From contig CAVSWH010000015.1 in NCBI GenBank assembly GCA_963731625.1, forward strand, positions 302,229 to 366,228: a stretch of 64,000 nucleotides of DNA, read 5' to 3'. The position numbers were made by a program, and so were the translations under genes. The notes beneath the pieces are model-generated. The model had not been told where the DNA came from and ran no database searches. It saw nothing but the letters and a program-made list of their open reading frames with translations. Shown in pieces: positions 1 through 9,551 of the stretch (position 1 is its first letter; every line of letters begins with the position of its first letter). Source of the stretch: PALSA-555 sp963731625. Its GTDB lineage: Bacteria > Actinomycetota > Acidimicrobiia > IMCC26256 > PALSA-555.

Positions 1-731
1 ACGAAGATCGTCGCCCCCGTGAGGTAGCTGGCGCCGCTGCCCGCGAGGAACGCGACGACGTCCGCGATCTCGTCAGGTCTGGCCATCCGCCCGAGCGGGA
101 TCGCATGGTCGAGGACCTCGAGCTTGCCCGGGTCTTGCATCGTCGAGACGTTGATGGGCGTCTCCACCGCACCCGGCCCCACGCCGATGACCTGGACGCC
201 CTGCGGGCCGAGCTCGACGCCCGCGGTGCGCGTCAGCATGCGCATCCCGCCCTTGGACAGGCAGTACGGGGCGTTGCCCGGCATCGGCCAGTCCTCGTGC
301 ACCGAGCTGAGGTTGATGACGCGGCCGCCGCCGCCTTGGGCGATCATCTGCTTCGCCGCCAGCTGGGTGCCGAAGAATGCGCTCTTCAAGTTGATGTCCA
401 TGACCTTGTCGTACTGCGCCTCGGTCGTGTCGAGGGTCGAGGTGCGGGTCTCCACGCCGGCGTTGTTGACCATGACGTCGAGGTGCCCGAACTTCTTCAC
501 GGCCGTGTCGATCAGGCGCTCCAGGTCGGCCACCTTGCTCACATCCGCTTCGACCCCGATGGCCTGCTCACCGAGCGCCGCGAGCTTGGCCTCGAGCTCC
601 GCGGTGGCGTCGGGTTGGGCCACGTAGTCGATGACCACGTTCGCACCCTGGTGCGCGAGCGCGATGACGATGGACTTGCCGATGCCCGTGTTGCCACCCG
701 TGACGATGGCGACCTTGTCCTTGAGGCTCAT
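1..731 (-). CDS. SDR-family NAD(P)-dependent oxidoreductase (partial, C-terminus outside window)
   Basis: Short-chain dehydrogenase/reductase of the classical glucose 1-dehydrogenase-like type; it probably oxidises or reduces a hydroxyl/keto substrate with NAD(P). Reading leftward from ATG at 731, I translated about 243 residues without a stop before the window edge. Visible motifs are TGGNTGIG near residue 11 (cofactor-binding TGxxxGIG), NNAG, an active-site serine in the INLSS stretch, and YCLSK (YxxxK catalytic pair). Only the last few residues should be missing. It lies 36 nt downstream of the MFS gene on the same strand, so it is probably the last gene of the GMC-MFS-SDR unit. The substrate cannot be told from sequence. 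Confidence 0.9.
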   Translation of the reverse strand, partial: MSLKDKVAIVTGGNTGIGKSIVIALAHQGANVVIDYVAQPDATAELEAKLAALGEQAIGVEADVSKVADLERLIDTAVKKFGHLDVMVNNAGVETRTSTLDTTEAQYDKVMDINLKSAFFGTQLAAKQMIAQGGGGRVINLSSVHEDWPMPGNAPYCLSKGGMRMLTRTAGVELGPQGVQVIGVGPGAVETPINVSTMQDPGKLEVLDHAIPLGRMARPDEIADVVAFLAGSGASYLTGATIF

Positions 732-767
732 GGACGACTCCTTGTCGGTGACCGCGCCTCGCACACG

Positions 768-1973
768 TTACGTCGGACGTGGGTGGAGGGTCCCGGGCTC
801 AGCTCGATGGTGGGTGACCGCGTAGGACAGCGCTCCCATCGCCACCGCCACGAGCGCGGTCAGGCCGTACAGGGTGGGGAGGCTGACGCCGGCACTCTGC
901 AGGGGACCGGCGCCGAACGCGGCGATTCCGTATCCGACCTGGTAGAACGCGATGACGCCGCCCGCGACCGCCGCCGAGATCGCCGTCAGGTTCTCTTGGC
1001 CGAAGCTGATCGTGAGCGGCAGGAGCGCCGAGCAGCCCAGGCCGGCCAGCGCGAACACGACGATGCCCAACACGGGCTCATCGGTCGGCAGCACCGAGAT
1101 CGCGACGAAGACGGCGGCGAGCACGAACGGCAGGAGGTGATAGATGCGCCGGGCCGAGAAGCGTGCCCGCACCGCCGCGAAGAGCACCCGACCGAGGGTC
1201 ACGCTCGCCCAGAACGCCGTCAATGCGATCGAGGCCTCGGTCGTGGACGACCCGAGGTGCTTGGTCATGTCGATGGACGCCCAGTTGCCGTTCATGGTCT
1301 CGCAGATTCCGTACAGGACGGCGAACGCGGCGAAGACCCAGAACAACCTCGGTATCCCGCCCTCCCTGGTGCTGCCGCCCGGCGGGGGACGATCGGTGGT
1401 GTGTAGCGGGAGGCGCACACTCATCGCGGTGAGCACGGCCAGGAGAAGGGCGGACATGAGGGGCAGCCCCCACCAGAAGCCGAGGCCGACGAACGCGGCC
1501 ACGAACACCGGCGCGAGCGCCGTCCCGACCCCGAGGAGCGCGTTGAGCACCAAGATCGCCCGGTCGATCCCGTCGGGGTAGAACTCGGCGGTGAAGGTGT
1601 TGAGGGCGGGCACCGTCAGTCCGAAGCCGATGCCCAAGCTCGCGGTCGCGACCAGCAGGATCGCGTACGCGACCGACTGGTCGTGCTCCACGATGGCGCT
1701 CATCAAGAGGAGCAGCATCGACACGAAGTTGGCCGCGAGGCCGACGAGGTACAGCCGGCGGGTCCCAACTCGGCGGGAGAGGCTGGCACCGAGGAGGGCG
1801 GACGTGATCGCCGTGAGCGCCTGGGGGAGGAAGAGCCCTCCGTACTGGCTGTTCGACAACCCGTAACGCTGCGGGTCCGTGAAGATCGTGCTCGCGGCCG
1901 GGAAGGTGACGAGCACGATGCCTTGCACCGCGGCGGCGACCTTGACGACCCGCCGCTCGGCGCTGGATGCCAT
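768..1973 (-). CDS. MFS transporter
   Basis: Major facilitator superfamily membrane transporter of about 401 residues, the usual length. It has roughly twelve hydrophobic segments in two halves separated by a hydrophilic loop rich in Pro/Gly/Arg near residue 200 (TDRPPPGGS). The start is placed at ATG 1973 (MASSAERR); longer readings would run into the preceding GMC oxidoreductase gene. The gap to that gene is only 32 nt, and the SDR follows 36 nt downstream, so the three are probably co-transcribed. The substrate is unknown. The pairing with two oxidoreductases suggests uptake or efflux of the compound they process, which is inference from context. Confidence 0.85.
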   Translation of the reverse strand: MASSAERRVVKVAAAVQGIVLVTFPAASTIFTDPQRYGLSNSQYGGLFLPQALTAITSALLGASLSRRVGTRRLYLVGLAANFVSMLLLLMSAIVEHDQSVAYAILLVATASLGIGFGLTVPALNTFTAEFYPDGIDRAILVLNALLGVGTALAPVFVAAFVGLGFWWGLPLMSALLLAVLTAMSVRLPLHTTDRPPPGGSTREGGIPRLFWVFAAFAVLYGICETMNGNWASIDMTKHLGSSTTEASIALTAFWASVTLGRVLFAAVRARFSARRIYHLLPFVLAAVFVAISVLPTDEPVLGIVVFALAGLGCSALLPLTISFGQENLTAISAAVAGGVIAFYQVGYGIAAFGAGPLQSAGVSLPTLYGLTALVAVAMGALSYAVTHHRAEPGTLHPRPT

Positions 1974-2005
1974 CGACCGATCCCCGAGCGTTTGTCGCCG
2001 TGTGG

Positions 2006-3559
2006 CTACTTGGTTCGCTCGAGCAGGTGCTCTCCGACCCGGATGCCGTTGGCCATGGCGGTGAGACCGGGGTTCACCGCCCCGATGCTTGGGAAGAAGC
2101 TGGTGTCGACGACGTAGAGGTTGTCGAGCTCGTGGGCCTTGCAGTTCTCGTCGAGCACCGACGTCGTCGGGTCGGCCCCGAAGCGACACGTGCCCGACTG
2201 ATGCGCGCACCCGGCGACCGGGATGCTCATGTCCATGTAGAAGTTCTTGTCGAGCACATGGTGGTCGGCCATCCCAACGTGATTGAGGATCTTCTTCAGC
2301 TCGTGGTAGAGGCGATCGGCCTCCTCGTTGTTCGTCGCCTCGTACGCCAGGCGCACGTTGCCGTCGTCGCCGACGGTCACTCGGTTGTCCGGCATCGGGA
2401 GATCCTCGGTGGTCAGCCAGAAGTCGACGGCGTGCTCGGCCACGTCGGAGAGCGACCAGTGCGGTGCGAGCTTCGTGAGTTTGGGCTCCTCGCCCTTCAT
2501 CGCGGCGGCGTTCGACTTGCCCACCATCTGGATGTTCCCGACTGGGAACTCGTAGTCCTTGGCGCCGAAGTAGAAGTCGTTCAGTCCGAGCGTCTTCTGA
2601 TAGCGGGTGTCGTTCTTTTCCTTCGACAGTGCGACGACGGCCTTGCAGTTGTGGAACATGTAGTTGCGACCGACCTGGTCGGAGCCGTTCGCCAGACCCT
2701 TCGGATGCGCGTCGTTCGCGGAGCTCAGCAGGAGCTTCGCGCTGTTGGCCGCGCCGGCTGCGACGATGACGATGTCTGCCTCGTAGACCTCGCGGTTGCC
2801 GCCACGCGAGACGACGACCCCGGTCACGACACGGCCCTTGTCGTCGGTCTCGAGCTTGGTGACCTCGGTGTTGACGAGCAGCGTGACGTTCGGTCGATCC
2901 AGGACCGGACGAACCGCGAGGTCCTCCGCGTCGGACTTCGCGTGCACGAGGCAGGGATAGCCGTCACACCACGCGCAACGGATGCAGAGGCTCTTGGGCC
3001 GGTCGGCTTCGTCGAGCTGGATCCCGCACGGTGCGTGGAACGGGTGATAGCCGCCGGCCGCGAGGTCGTCGTGCAGCTGCTGGAGGCGCGGCTCGTGGGA
3101 AACGGCGGGCCACGGGTACTCGCTGCTCCAATGCCCCTCGGTGGGGTCCTCGCCCCGGTTCCCGTGCACCTGGTACAGCCACTCGGCTTTCGAGTACCAC
3201 GGCTCGAAGTCGTCGTAGGTCAGCGGCCAGGCGGGTGACACGCCGTCGACGTGGCGGAGCTCGCCGAAGTCCTGGGGCCGCAGCCGGTACAGCGCGGCGC
3301 CGTACAGCTTTGTCGCGCCGCCCACGTAGTAGTGGACCTGGGGTTGGAAGGGATGGCCGTCGCCGTCGTACCAGGTGTCCGGCGAGATGTAGCGCCCGTC
3401 GACGAAGACCGACTGGGCATCCCAGTTCTGCGTCTCGCGGGGGAGGAAGTCGCCCCGTTCCAGCAGCAGGACCCGCTGGTCCGACGCGGCGAGCGTGTGC
3501 ACGAGCGTGCCCCCGCCCGCCCCGCTCCCGATCACGATCACGTCGTAGCGCTCAGGCAT
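2006..3559 (-). CDS. GMC-family FAD oxidoreductase
   Basis: Glucose-methanol-choline oxidoreductase, a flavoenzyme that oxidises alcohols or sugars; about 517 residues. The N-terminal FAD-binding fold shows VIGSGAGGGTL at residues 7-17. The C-terminal GMC domain shows AGCAHQSGTCRFG, with the likely catalytic His, and NPGLTAMANG near the end. A cysteine-rich stretch (CIRCAWCDGYPC, around residue 190) is also present. The start is ATG 3559, supported by a GGAGGAG ribosome site just upstream; longer readings are less likely. It is the first gene of a unit with the MFS transporter and the SDR, which suggests a small catabolic module. The electron acceptor and substrate are unknown. Confidence 0.9.
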   Translation of the reverse strand: MPERYDVIVIGSGAGGGTLVHTLAASDQRVLLLERGDFLPRETQNWDAQSVFVDGRYISPDTWYDGDGHPFQPQVHYYVGGATKLYGAALYRLRPQDFGELRHVDGVSPAWPLTYDDFEPWYSKAEWLYQVHGNRGEDPTEGHWSSEYPWPAVSHEPRLQQLHDDLAAGGYHPFHAPCGIQLDEADRPKSLCIRCAWCDGYPCLVHAKSDAEDLAVRPVLDRPNVTLLVNTEVTKLETDDKGRVVTGVVVSRGGNREVYEADIVIVAAGAANSAKLLLSSANDAHPKGLANGSDQVGRNYMFHNCKAVVALSKEKNDTRYQKTLGLNDFYFGAKDYEFPVGNIQMVGKSNAAAMKGEEPKLTKLAPHWSLSDVAEHAVDFWLTTEDLPMPDNRVTVGDDGNVRLAYEATNNEEADRLYHELKKILNHVGMADHHVLDKNFYMDMSIPVAGCAHQSGTCRFGADPTTSVLDENCKAHELDNLYVVDTSFFPSIGAVNPGLTAMANGIRVGEHLLERTK

Positions 3560-3708
3560 GGGCCACTCCTCCGAACTGCTTCCTCGTCGCGAGGACGGTA
3601 CGCACGCCGGCCCGGTCGCTCGGCCCGAGCCTCGCGTCCTTCGTATCGACGCCAACCCGCCGGTGGAGGGATGGCCGACTCACTAGACCACCTCGTCGGC
3701 ACGCTAGT

Positions 3709-3726
3709 ACCGTCCCCCCGGACGGT
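3709..3726. promoter_or_regulatory. 18-bp inverted repeat between divergent genes
   Basis: Perfect inverted repeat with arms ACCGTCC and GGACGGT around a CCCC loop. It lies in the divergent gap between the GMC operon (start 3559) and the GH15 gene (start 3801). The location fits an operator or a short hairpin in the GH15 leader; no regulator is encoded nearby. Confidence 0.35.
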
Positions 3727-3800
3727 GCCGACCCCGGTGCACTGCAGGGATGCCTCGGGTCCACCATCCACTGGGTTGTCGTCGGCCAAGGAGTCGCGTC

Positions 3801-5627
3801 ATGGCGAGTCGGATCGAGGACTACGCCATCATCGGCGACACGCACACCGCGGCGCTGGTGGGCAAGGACGGGTCGATCGACTGGCTGTGCGCCCCCCGGT
3901 TCGATTCGGGTGCGATGTTCGCCGCCATCTTGGGCTCGCTCGACAACGGGCGGTGGCTCGTCGCGCCCGCCGGTGGTGTGCGGCGAGTGGAGCGTCGCTA
4001 CCGGGGCGACACACTCGTCCTCGAGACCACGTTCCACACCGACGATGGCGTCGTGCGGATCGTCGATTGCATGCCCATCCGCGGCACGAGCGTCGACCTA
4101 GTGCGGATCGTCGAAGGGGTGTCCGGCCGGGTCCCCATCCACATGGACCTGCGGGTCCGCTTCGACTACGGGTCGATCCGACCGTGGGTCGTCGAGGCCG
4201 ACGGGCTCACGCACGCCACCGCGGGTCCCGACGCGATGGTGCTGAAGACGCCGGTGCACACCGAAGGGGCGGGCGCCGCCACGGTCGCCGACTTCGTCGT
4301 CAGCGAGGGCGAGAAGGTGCCGTTCGTCCTGGCGTGGTACCCCTCCCACGAGCAGCCCCCGGAGTGTGGGGACGCCGAGCGCCTGGTCCGCGAGACCACC
4401 TCCTGGTGGGAGCGGTGGTCGAAGCAAAGCGCCTTCACCGGTGAGGCCCGCGACCTCACGATGCGTTCCCTGATCACGCTCAAGGCCCTCACCTACGCAC
4501 CGACGGGCGGCATCGTGGCCGCGGCGACGACGGCGCTGCCCGAGTGGATCGGCAGTGTCCGCAACTGGGACTACCGGTACTGCTGGCTGCGCGACTCGGT
4601 GCTCACGCTGTTGGCGCTCATGGCGGGCGGCTACCACGAGGAAGCCATGGCGTGGCGGAACTGGCTGTTGCGAGCCGCCGCCGGGGAGCCCTCTGAGCTG
4701 CAGATCATGTATGGGCTGCACGGCGAGCGACGCCTCACCGAGTACCAGCTCGGTTGGCTCCCGGGCTACGAGGGATCGACTCCGGTCAACGTGGGCAACG
4801 CGGCCAGCGGCCAGTTCCAGCTCGACGTCTACGGCGAGACACTCGGCTCGCTGTACCTCATGCGGGTCGCGGCGCCGTCGACGGACCCCTCCCACAATTC
4901 CTGGCCGATGGAGACGGCGCTGCTCGAGTACCTGGATGGGGCGTGGCAGCATCCCGACGACGGTCTCTGGGAGATGCGAGGCGACCGCCAGCACTTCACG
5001 CATTCGAAAGTCATGGCCTGGCTCGCCTTCGACACGGCGATCCGCTCGGTCGAGCAGTTCAAGCTGCCCGGGCCTGTCGACCGTTGGCGGGCGCGGCGCG
5101 ACGAGATCAAGACGCTGGTGTGCACGGAAGGGTTCGACCCTGAGCTCGGCTCCTTCACCCAGACGTTCGGTTCGAAGCAGCTCGACGGGTCGCTGCTCCA
5201 GATTCCGCTGACCGGCTTCCTTCCACCCGATGACGAGCGGGTCAAGGGGACCGTCGCCGCCATCGAGCGCGATTTGATGCACGACGGTTTCGTACTGCGG
5301 TACAAGACCGACGAGGCCGACGATGGACTCCCACCCGGAGAGGGTGTGTTCCTGCCGTGCTCGTTCTGGCTCGTCGACAACTACGTCCTGCAGGGACGCG
5401 CCCAAGAGGCGCGCGCCCTCTACGACCGTCTCGCCGGCATCGCCAACGATGTCGGCCTCTACTCCGAGGAGTACGACCCGACCGGCAAGCGCCAGCTGGG
5501 GAACACCCCCCAGGCGTTCACGCACCTGGCACAGGTGCAAGCCGCCCGGCTGGTTTCGGGCGCCCAGGGTGTCGCACACATCGGCGACGAGCGGCTGCCC
5601 GCCGGCATCCTCGGCCACGGGGCATGA
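3801..5627 (+). CDS. Glycoside hydrolase family 15 protein (trehalase/glucoamylase-like)
   Basis: GH15 enzyme of about 608 residues, probably hydrolysing trehalose or another alpha-glucoside in the cytoplasm, since no signal peptide is seen. It has the N-terminal beta-domain typical of the actinobacterial GH15 trehalase group (IEDYAIIGDTHTAALVGKDG at the start), then an (alpha/alpha)6 barrel with NWDYRYCWLRDS near residue 255, GERRLTEYQLGWLPGYEGS near 309, and a C-terminal YSEEYDP segment with a Glu typical of the base position. The start is ATG 3801, with AAGGAG eight nt upstream. cydA begins 82 nt downstream. Glucoamylase/dextranase activity is the alternative. Confidence 0.9.
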   Translation: MASRIEDYAIIGDTHTAALVGKDGSIDWLCAPRFDSGAMFAAILGSLDNGRWLVAPAGGVRRVERRYRGDTLVLETTFHTDDGVVRIVDCMPIRGTSVDLVRIVEGVSGRVPIHMDLRVRFDYGSIRPWVVEADGLTHATAGPDAMVLKTPVHTEGAGAATVADFVVSEGEKVPFVLAWYPSHEQPPECGDAERLVRETTSWWERWSKQSAFTGEARDLTMRSLITLKALTYAPTGGIVAAATTALPEWIGSVRNWDYRYCWLRDSVLTLLALMAGGYHEEAMAWRNWLLRAAAGEPSELQIMYGLHGERRLTEYQLGWLPGYEGSTPVNVGNAASGQFQLDVYGETLGSLYLMRVAAPSTDPSHNSWPMETALLEYLDGAWQHPDDGLWEMRGDRQHFTHSKVMAWLAFDTAIRSVEQFKLPGPVDRWRARRDEIKTLVCTEGFDPELGSFTQTFGSKQLDGSLLQIPLTGFLPPDDERVKGTVAAIERDLMHDGFVLRYKTDEADDGLPPGEGVFLPCSFWLVDNYVLQGRAQEARALYDRLAGIANDVGLYSEEYDPTGKRQLGNTPQAFTHLAQVQAARLVSGAQGVAHIGDERLPAGILGHGA

Positions 5628-5709
5628 GCCAGGTCCCACACGCTGGCCGTCCCACCGCGCGCGCCGCTCGCCGATCGAGGGGCGCGGGCCCGGTGGCGGG
5701 GACCGCGGG

Positions 5710-7122
5710 GTGAGTTCGATCCTCCTCGCAGTCAATCCCGTGCCGTGGGCGCGGGCACAGATGGGATTCACCCTCGGATTCCACATCATCCTGGTCCCGT
5801 TGGGCGTCGCGTGGGCCTTCATGGCGCTCGTCGCCAACTATCGGGCGGTGAAGCGCGGCGACCAGGACGCGCTGCTGCTCGCGCAGCGATGGTCGAAGTA
5901 CATGGCCGTCACCTTCGCCGTGGGTGCCGTGACCGGCACCGTCCTCACCTTCGAGTTCGGGTTGCTCTGGCCGAACTTCATGGGTCGCTTCGGCGCCGCG
6001 TTCGGCATCCCGTTCGCGGTCGAAGGTCTGTTCTTCTTCCTCGAGGCGATCTTCATCGCGATCTACATCTACGGCTGGAAGCGGCTGAAGCCGTGGCCAC
6101 ACTTCTGGACCGGCGTACCGATCGTGATCGCCGGCATCGGGGGCGTGGCCTCGGTCGTGGCCGCGAACGCATGGATGAACGAACCGGCCGGTTTCACCCT
6201 GAACTCGGCGGGCAAGGTGACGAGCGTCGACCCGATCGGTGTGATCTTCAACTCGGCGATGCCGTACGAGACGGCGCACATGCTCGTGGCGGCCTATCTC
6301 GTCGGCGGGTTCCTGATCGCGTCCGTGTACGCCGCGGGGATGCTCCGGGGCCGCCGTGACCGCTATCACCGGCTGGGCTTCATCATCCCGTTCACGGTTG
6401 CCGCCATCGCCGCGCCCGTCCAGATGCTCGTCGGCGACACCTTGGCCCGCTACGTCTACAACAACGAACCGACCAAGTTCGCGGCGATCGAGCTCGTCCC
6501 GAAGACTAAGAGCGACGTCCCCGAGACGCTCCTCGGGCACCTGAACTCCAACGGCTCGGTCACGGGGGGCCTCGCGATTCCCGGCCTCGCCTCGATCCTC
6601 TCGGACCCCTCGACGCGGACGAGCACCGTCGTGCAGGGCCTCAACGCGTTTCCCAAGCAGGACGAGCCGACGGTCGCCGAGGTCAACATCGTGCACCTGG
6701 GCTGGGACGTGATGGTCGGGCTCGCCACCCTGCTGTTCCTGCTCTCGGTCTGGTACGCGCTCGGCTGGTTCCGGCGGCGAGACCTCCCGAAGAGCCGCTG
6801 GTTCCTCCGGGTCGCCGCGGTCGCCGGGGTCCTGTCCGTCGTGGCCCTCGAGGCCGGCTGGGTCGTCACCGAGGTGGGCCGCCAGCCCTGGATCGTGCAC
6901 AACTACTTCACGGTCCAGCAGGCCTCCACGACGAACCAAGGAGTGTGGGCCACCTTCCTCGTGGTCTTCGTCGTGTACCTCGTGGTCGGCGTCACAACAA
7001 TCCTGATCCTGCGGTCGATGAGCCGCCGGTGGCGGGCCGGCCAGGAGCTCGACGACGCCGACGCGCCCTACGGCCCGCGCGAGCCGATCCCACCCCCAGC
7101 TGAGAACGTCCCGGTCGGATGA
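5710..7122 (+). CDS. cydA: Cytochrome bd-type quinol oxidase subunit I
   Basis: Haem-bearing subunit of the high-affinity cytochrome bd quinol oxidase in the plasma membrane; it oxidises quinol and reduces oxygen to water. About 470 residues from GTG 5710. His25 in GFTLGFHIILVPLG, His about 190 in AHMLVAAYLVGGF and Met about 335 in WDVMVG match the family's haem ligands (E. coli His19, His186, Met393). The periplasmic Q-loop is the short form, as usual in Gram-positive bacteria. There are about nine membrane segments. The stop overlaps the cydB start by an ATGA (7119-7122), implying translational coupling. No cydC/cydD assembly genes follow; a ClC gene takes that place. Confidence 0.95.
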   Translation: MSSILLAVNPVPWARAQMGFTLGFHIILVPLGVAWAFMALVANYRAVKRGDQDALLLAQRWSKYMAVTFAVGAVTGTVLTFEFGLLWPNFMGRFGAAFGIPFAVEGLFFFLEAIFIAIYIYGWKRLKPWPHFWTGVPIVIAGIGGVASVVAANAWMNEPAGFTLNSAGKVTSVDPIGVIFNSAMPYETAHMLVAAYLVGGFLIASVYAAGMLRGRRDRYHRLGFIIPFTVAAIAAPVQMLVGDTLARYVYNNEPTKFAAIELVPKTKSDVPETLLGHLNSNGSVTGGLAIPGLASILSDPSTRTSTVVQGLNAFPKQDEPTVAEVNIVHLGWDVMVGLATLLFLLSVWYALGWFRRRDLPKSRWFLRVAAVAGVLSVVALEAGWVVTEVGRQPWIVHNYFTVQQASTTNQGVWATFLVVFVVYLVVGVTTILILRSMSRRWRAGQELDDADAPYGPREPIPPPAENVPVG

Positions 7123-8138
7123 GCAGCGCCGTCGCCGTCGTGCTGTTCGTCGGCGTGACCGCCTACGCGATCTTCGGCGGCGCGGACTTCGGCGCCGGGT
7201 TCTGGGACCTCGTCGCCGGTGGCGCGGCCCGCGGCGCGCGCCCTCGGGCCGTCGCCGCCCACTCCATCGGCCCGGTCTGGGAAGCAGACCACGTCTGGCT
7301 CATCTTCTGCCTCGTGGTGCTGTGGACCGCCTTCTCGCAGGCCTTCGCCTCCATCATGCTGACCCTGTTCGTCCCGCTCACCCTCGCCGCGCTCGGGATC
7401 GTGCTCCGAGGCTCGAGCTTCGCCTTCCGCAAAGAGGTGTTCCGCACCGCCCAACAACGCAACTTCGGCGCCGCGTTCGCGGTGTCGTCGGTCCTGGTCC
7501 CCTTCTGCATGGGCGCCGTCGCCGGGGCGATCGCCTCCGGGCGCGTGCCCGCCGGGGGCAAAGCGGGTGACCCCTGGTCGAGCTGGCTCAACCCGACCTC
7601 CATCCTCGGCGGCGTCCTGGCCGTCTGTGTCTGCGCCTACCTCGCGGCCACCTTCTTGGTCTGGGACGCCCGCCGCCTCCACGAGCCCGACATGGTCGAG
7701 TACTTCCGACGTCGCGCCATCGCCGCGGCGGTCGTCACCGGCGTCGTCGCGTTCGCCGGCATCTTCGTGCTCCGCAGCGACGCTCGGTACGTCTTCGACG
7801 GGCTCACGGCGCGAGCGCTGCCCGTGGTCCTGATCTCGGCCGTGTGCGGCACCGGGTCCCTCGTCCTGATGATCCGGGGCGCCCACCGGTGGGCGAGGGT
7901 GCTCGCCGTCGGCGCCGTCGCGGCCGTCGTCGTCGCCTGGGGGGTCGCCCAGTGGCCGTATCTCCTCCCGACCACGCTCAAGGTGTCGCAAGCGGCCGCG
8001 CCCTCGGCGACGCTCGGTGCCGTGCTCGTCGTGTTCGGGGTCGCCGTGGTCGTGATCTTGCCGTCGCTGGCCCTGCTCTACGTGCTGGACCAACGCAGCA
8101 TCCTCGAGTCTGAGGGGGCTCTCGGGAGAGGGACATGA
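7119..8138 (+). CDS. cydB: Cytochrome bd-type quinol oxidase subunit II
   Basis: Second membrane subunit of cytochrome bd oxidase, about 339 residues with roughly eight to nine hydrophobic segments. The N-terminal FGGADFGAGFWDLVAGG and the following GPVWEADHVWLIF are the recognisable CydB signatures. It overlaps cydA by four bases at its start and overlaps the following ClC gene by four bases at its end (ATGA at 8135-8138), so the three genes are one translationally coupled unit. Length and motifs are normal, and no damage is seen. Confidence 0.95.
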   Translation: MSSAVAVVLFVGVTAYAIFGGADFGAGFWDLVAGGAARGARPRAVAAHSIGPVWEADHVWLIFCLVVLWTAFSQAFASIMLTLFVPLTLAALGIVLRGSSFAFRKEVFRTAQQRNFGAAFAVSSVLVPFCMGAVAGAIASGRVPAGGKAGDPWSSWLNPTSILGGVLAVCVCAYLAATFLVWDARRLHEPDMVEYFRRRAIAAAVVTGVVAFAGIFVLRSDARYVFDGLTARALPVVLISAVCGTGSLVLMIRGAHRWARVLAVGAVAAVVVAWGVAQWPYLLPTTLKVSQAAAPSATLGAVLVVFGVAVVVILPSLALLYVLDQRSILESEGALGRGT

Positions 8139-9484
8139 CGAACGCGGCGGCTTCACCGGAGGACGCGCCACCCCCTCCCGATCCCACTGAGATCCTCAAG
8201 TCTCGCCGCTACCTGGCGCTCCTGGTGCTCGGAGCCGTCATCGGCGTCCCGGTGGCGACCGTGGCCTACTTCTTCTTGGAAGGGATCTCCAGAGTCCAGA
8301 CGGAGATCTTCAGCGATCTTCCTCGCCAGCTCGGATACCACGCAGAACCGCTGTGGTGGCCGCTGCCCTGGCTGGCGCTCAGCGGCGTGCTGGTCGCGCT
8401 GGCCATCCGATACCTGCCGGGGACCGGCGGCCACGAACCGTCAGAGGGCTTCAAGTCGGGCGCACCGGTCGCGCCGATCGAGCTGTTCGGGATCGTCGCG
8501 GCCGCCTTCGCCACGCTCAGTCTCGGGGTGGTGCTGGGCCCCGAAGCACCCCTGATCGCGATCGGCAGCGGCCTAGGAATACTGGCGGTGCACCTGGTCA
8601 AGCGGGACGCGCCCCCCCAGGCCACCGTGGTCATCGGCGCAGCGGGGAGTTTCGCGGCCATCGCCACCCTGCTGGGCTCGCCGCTGACCGGTGCCTTTCT
8701 GCTCATGGAGATCGCCGGGCTGGGAGGCCCGATGTTGGAGGTCCTGCTCATCCCGGGTCTCCTCGCGGCCGGCGTCGGTTCCCTGATCTTCGTGGGCCTC
8801 GACAACCTGACCGGATACGGGACGTTCTCGCTGACCGTCCCCAACATCCCCCACCTCGGGTCGCCGACCGGGGCCGAGTTTCTTTGGGCCGTCGCCATCG
8901 GTCTCATCGCCGCAGTCGTCGCAACCGGCATCTTCCGCGTCGCCCGGATGCTCCGGCCCGTTGTCGAGCGGCACAGATTGTTGTTGACGCCCGTCGCGGG
9001 TCTGGCCGTCGGGGGACTGGCCATCGCCTTCGCCGCCGGAACGAGTCACGGCTCCTCCGAAGTGCTCTTCTCGGGGCAGTCCGCGCTCCCGACGCTCATC
9101 CAGCAAGCCGGCACCTGGACGGTGGGCGCACTGCTCTTGCTGCTGGCCTGCAAGGGTCTGGCCTACGCGATCTCGTTGAGTGGCTTCCGCGGTGGTCCCA
9201 TCTTCCCCAGCATGTTCATCGGTGCGGTTATCGGGATCGCCCTCTCCCACTTCTCGAGCTTGCCGATGATCGCTGGGGTGGCGATGGGCGTGGGGGCCAT
9301 GACGGCAGGAGCGCTGAAGCTGCCGATGACGGCCGTGCTGCTCCCGAGCCTCCTCTTCCTCTCCGACGCCGTGGTGTTGATGCCGGTCGTGATCGTGGCC
9401 GTCGTCGTCTCGTACATCGTGGCCGTGCGGATCAACCCGAACCCACCGGAGGTACCGGCACCTGCTGCGCCGGGCCACCGTTGA
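8135..9484 (+). CDS. ClC-family chloride channel / proton antiporter
   Basis: ClC-type anion transporter, about 449 residues, with about a dozen hydrophobic stretches after a short Pro-rich N-terminus. Family signatures are GPEAPLIAIGSGLG near residue 135 (equivalent of GREGP, keeping the gating Glu) and GGPIFPSMFIGA near residue 352 (GxFxP type). No C-terminal CBS domains are present. Its ATG overlaps the cydB stop, so it is made together with the bd oxidase. The pairing suggests charge or proton balancing alongside the oxidase, which is inference. Whether it is a channel or a Cl-/H+ exchanger cannot be decided here. Confidence 0.9.
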   Translation: MTNAAASPEDAPPPPDPTEILKSRRYLALLVLGAVIGVPVATVAYFFLEGISRVQTEIFSDLPRQLGYHAEPLWWPLPWLALSGVLVALAIRYLPGTGGHEPSEGFKSGAPVAPIELFGIVAAAFATLSLGVVLGPEAPLIAIGSGLGILAVHLVKRDAPPQATVVIGAAGSFAAIATLLGSPLTGAFLLMEIAGLGGPMLEVLLIPGLLAAGVGSLIFVGLDNLTGYGTFSLTVPNIPHLGSPTGAEFLWAVAIGLIAAVVATGIFRVARMLRPVVERHRLLLTPVAGLAVGGLAIAFAAGTSHGSSEVLFSGQSALPTLIQQAGTWTVGALLLLLACKGLAYAISLSGFRGGPIFPSMFIGAVIGIALSHFSSLPMIAGVAMGVGAMTAGALKLPMTAVLLPSLLFLSDAVVLMPVVIVAVVVSYIVAVRINPNPPEVPAPAAPGHR

Positions 9485-9551
9485 ACACTCGGGAGGATGC
9501 GCGCTCAGGCACCGCGTGCGTGGCGGCACAGTGCTGCAGTTCCGATGCCGA

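Noticed and set aside
105..1406. Long plus-strand open frame of 433 codons
   Set aside because: Arg/Asp/Val-rich shadow of the reverse-strand SDR and MFS genes, which have clear motifs; no ribosome site or domain.
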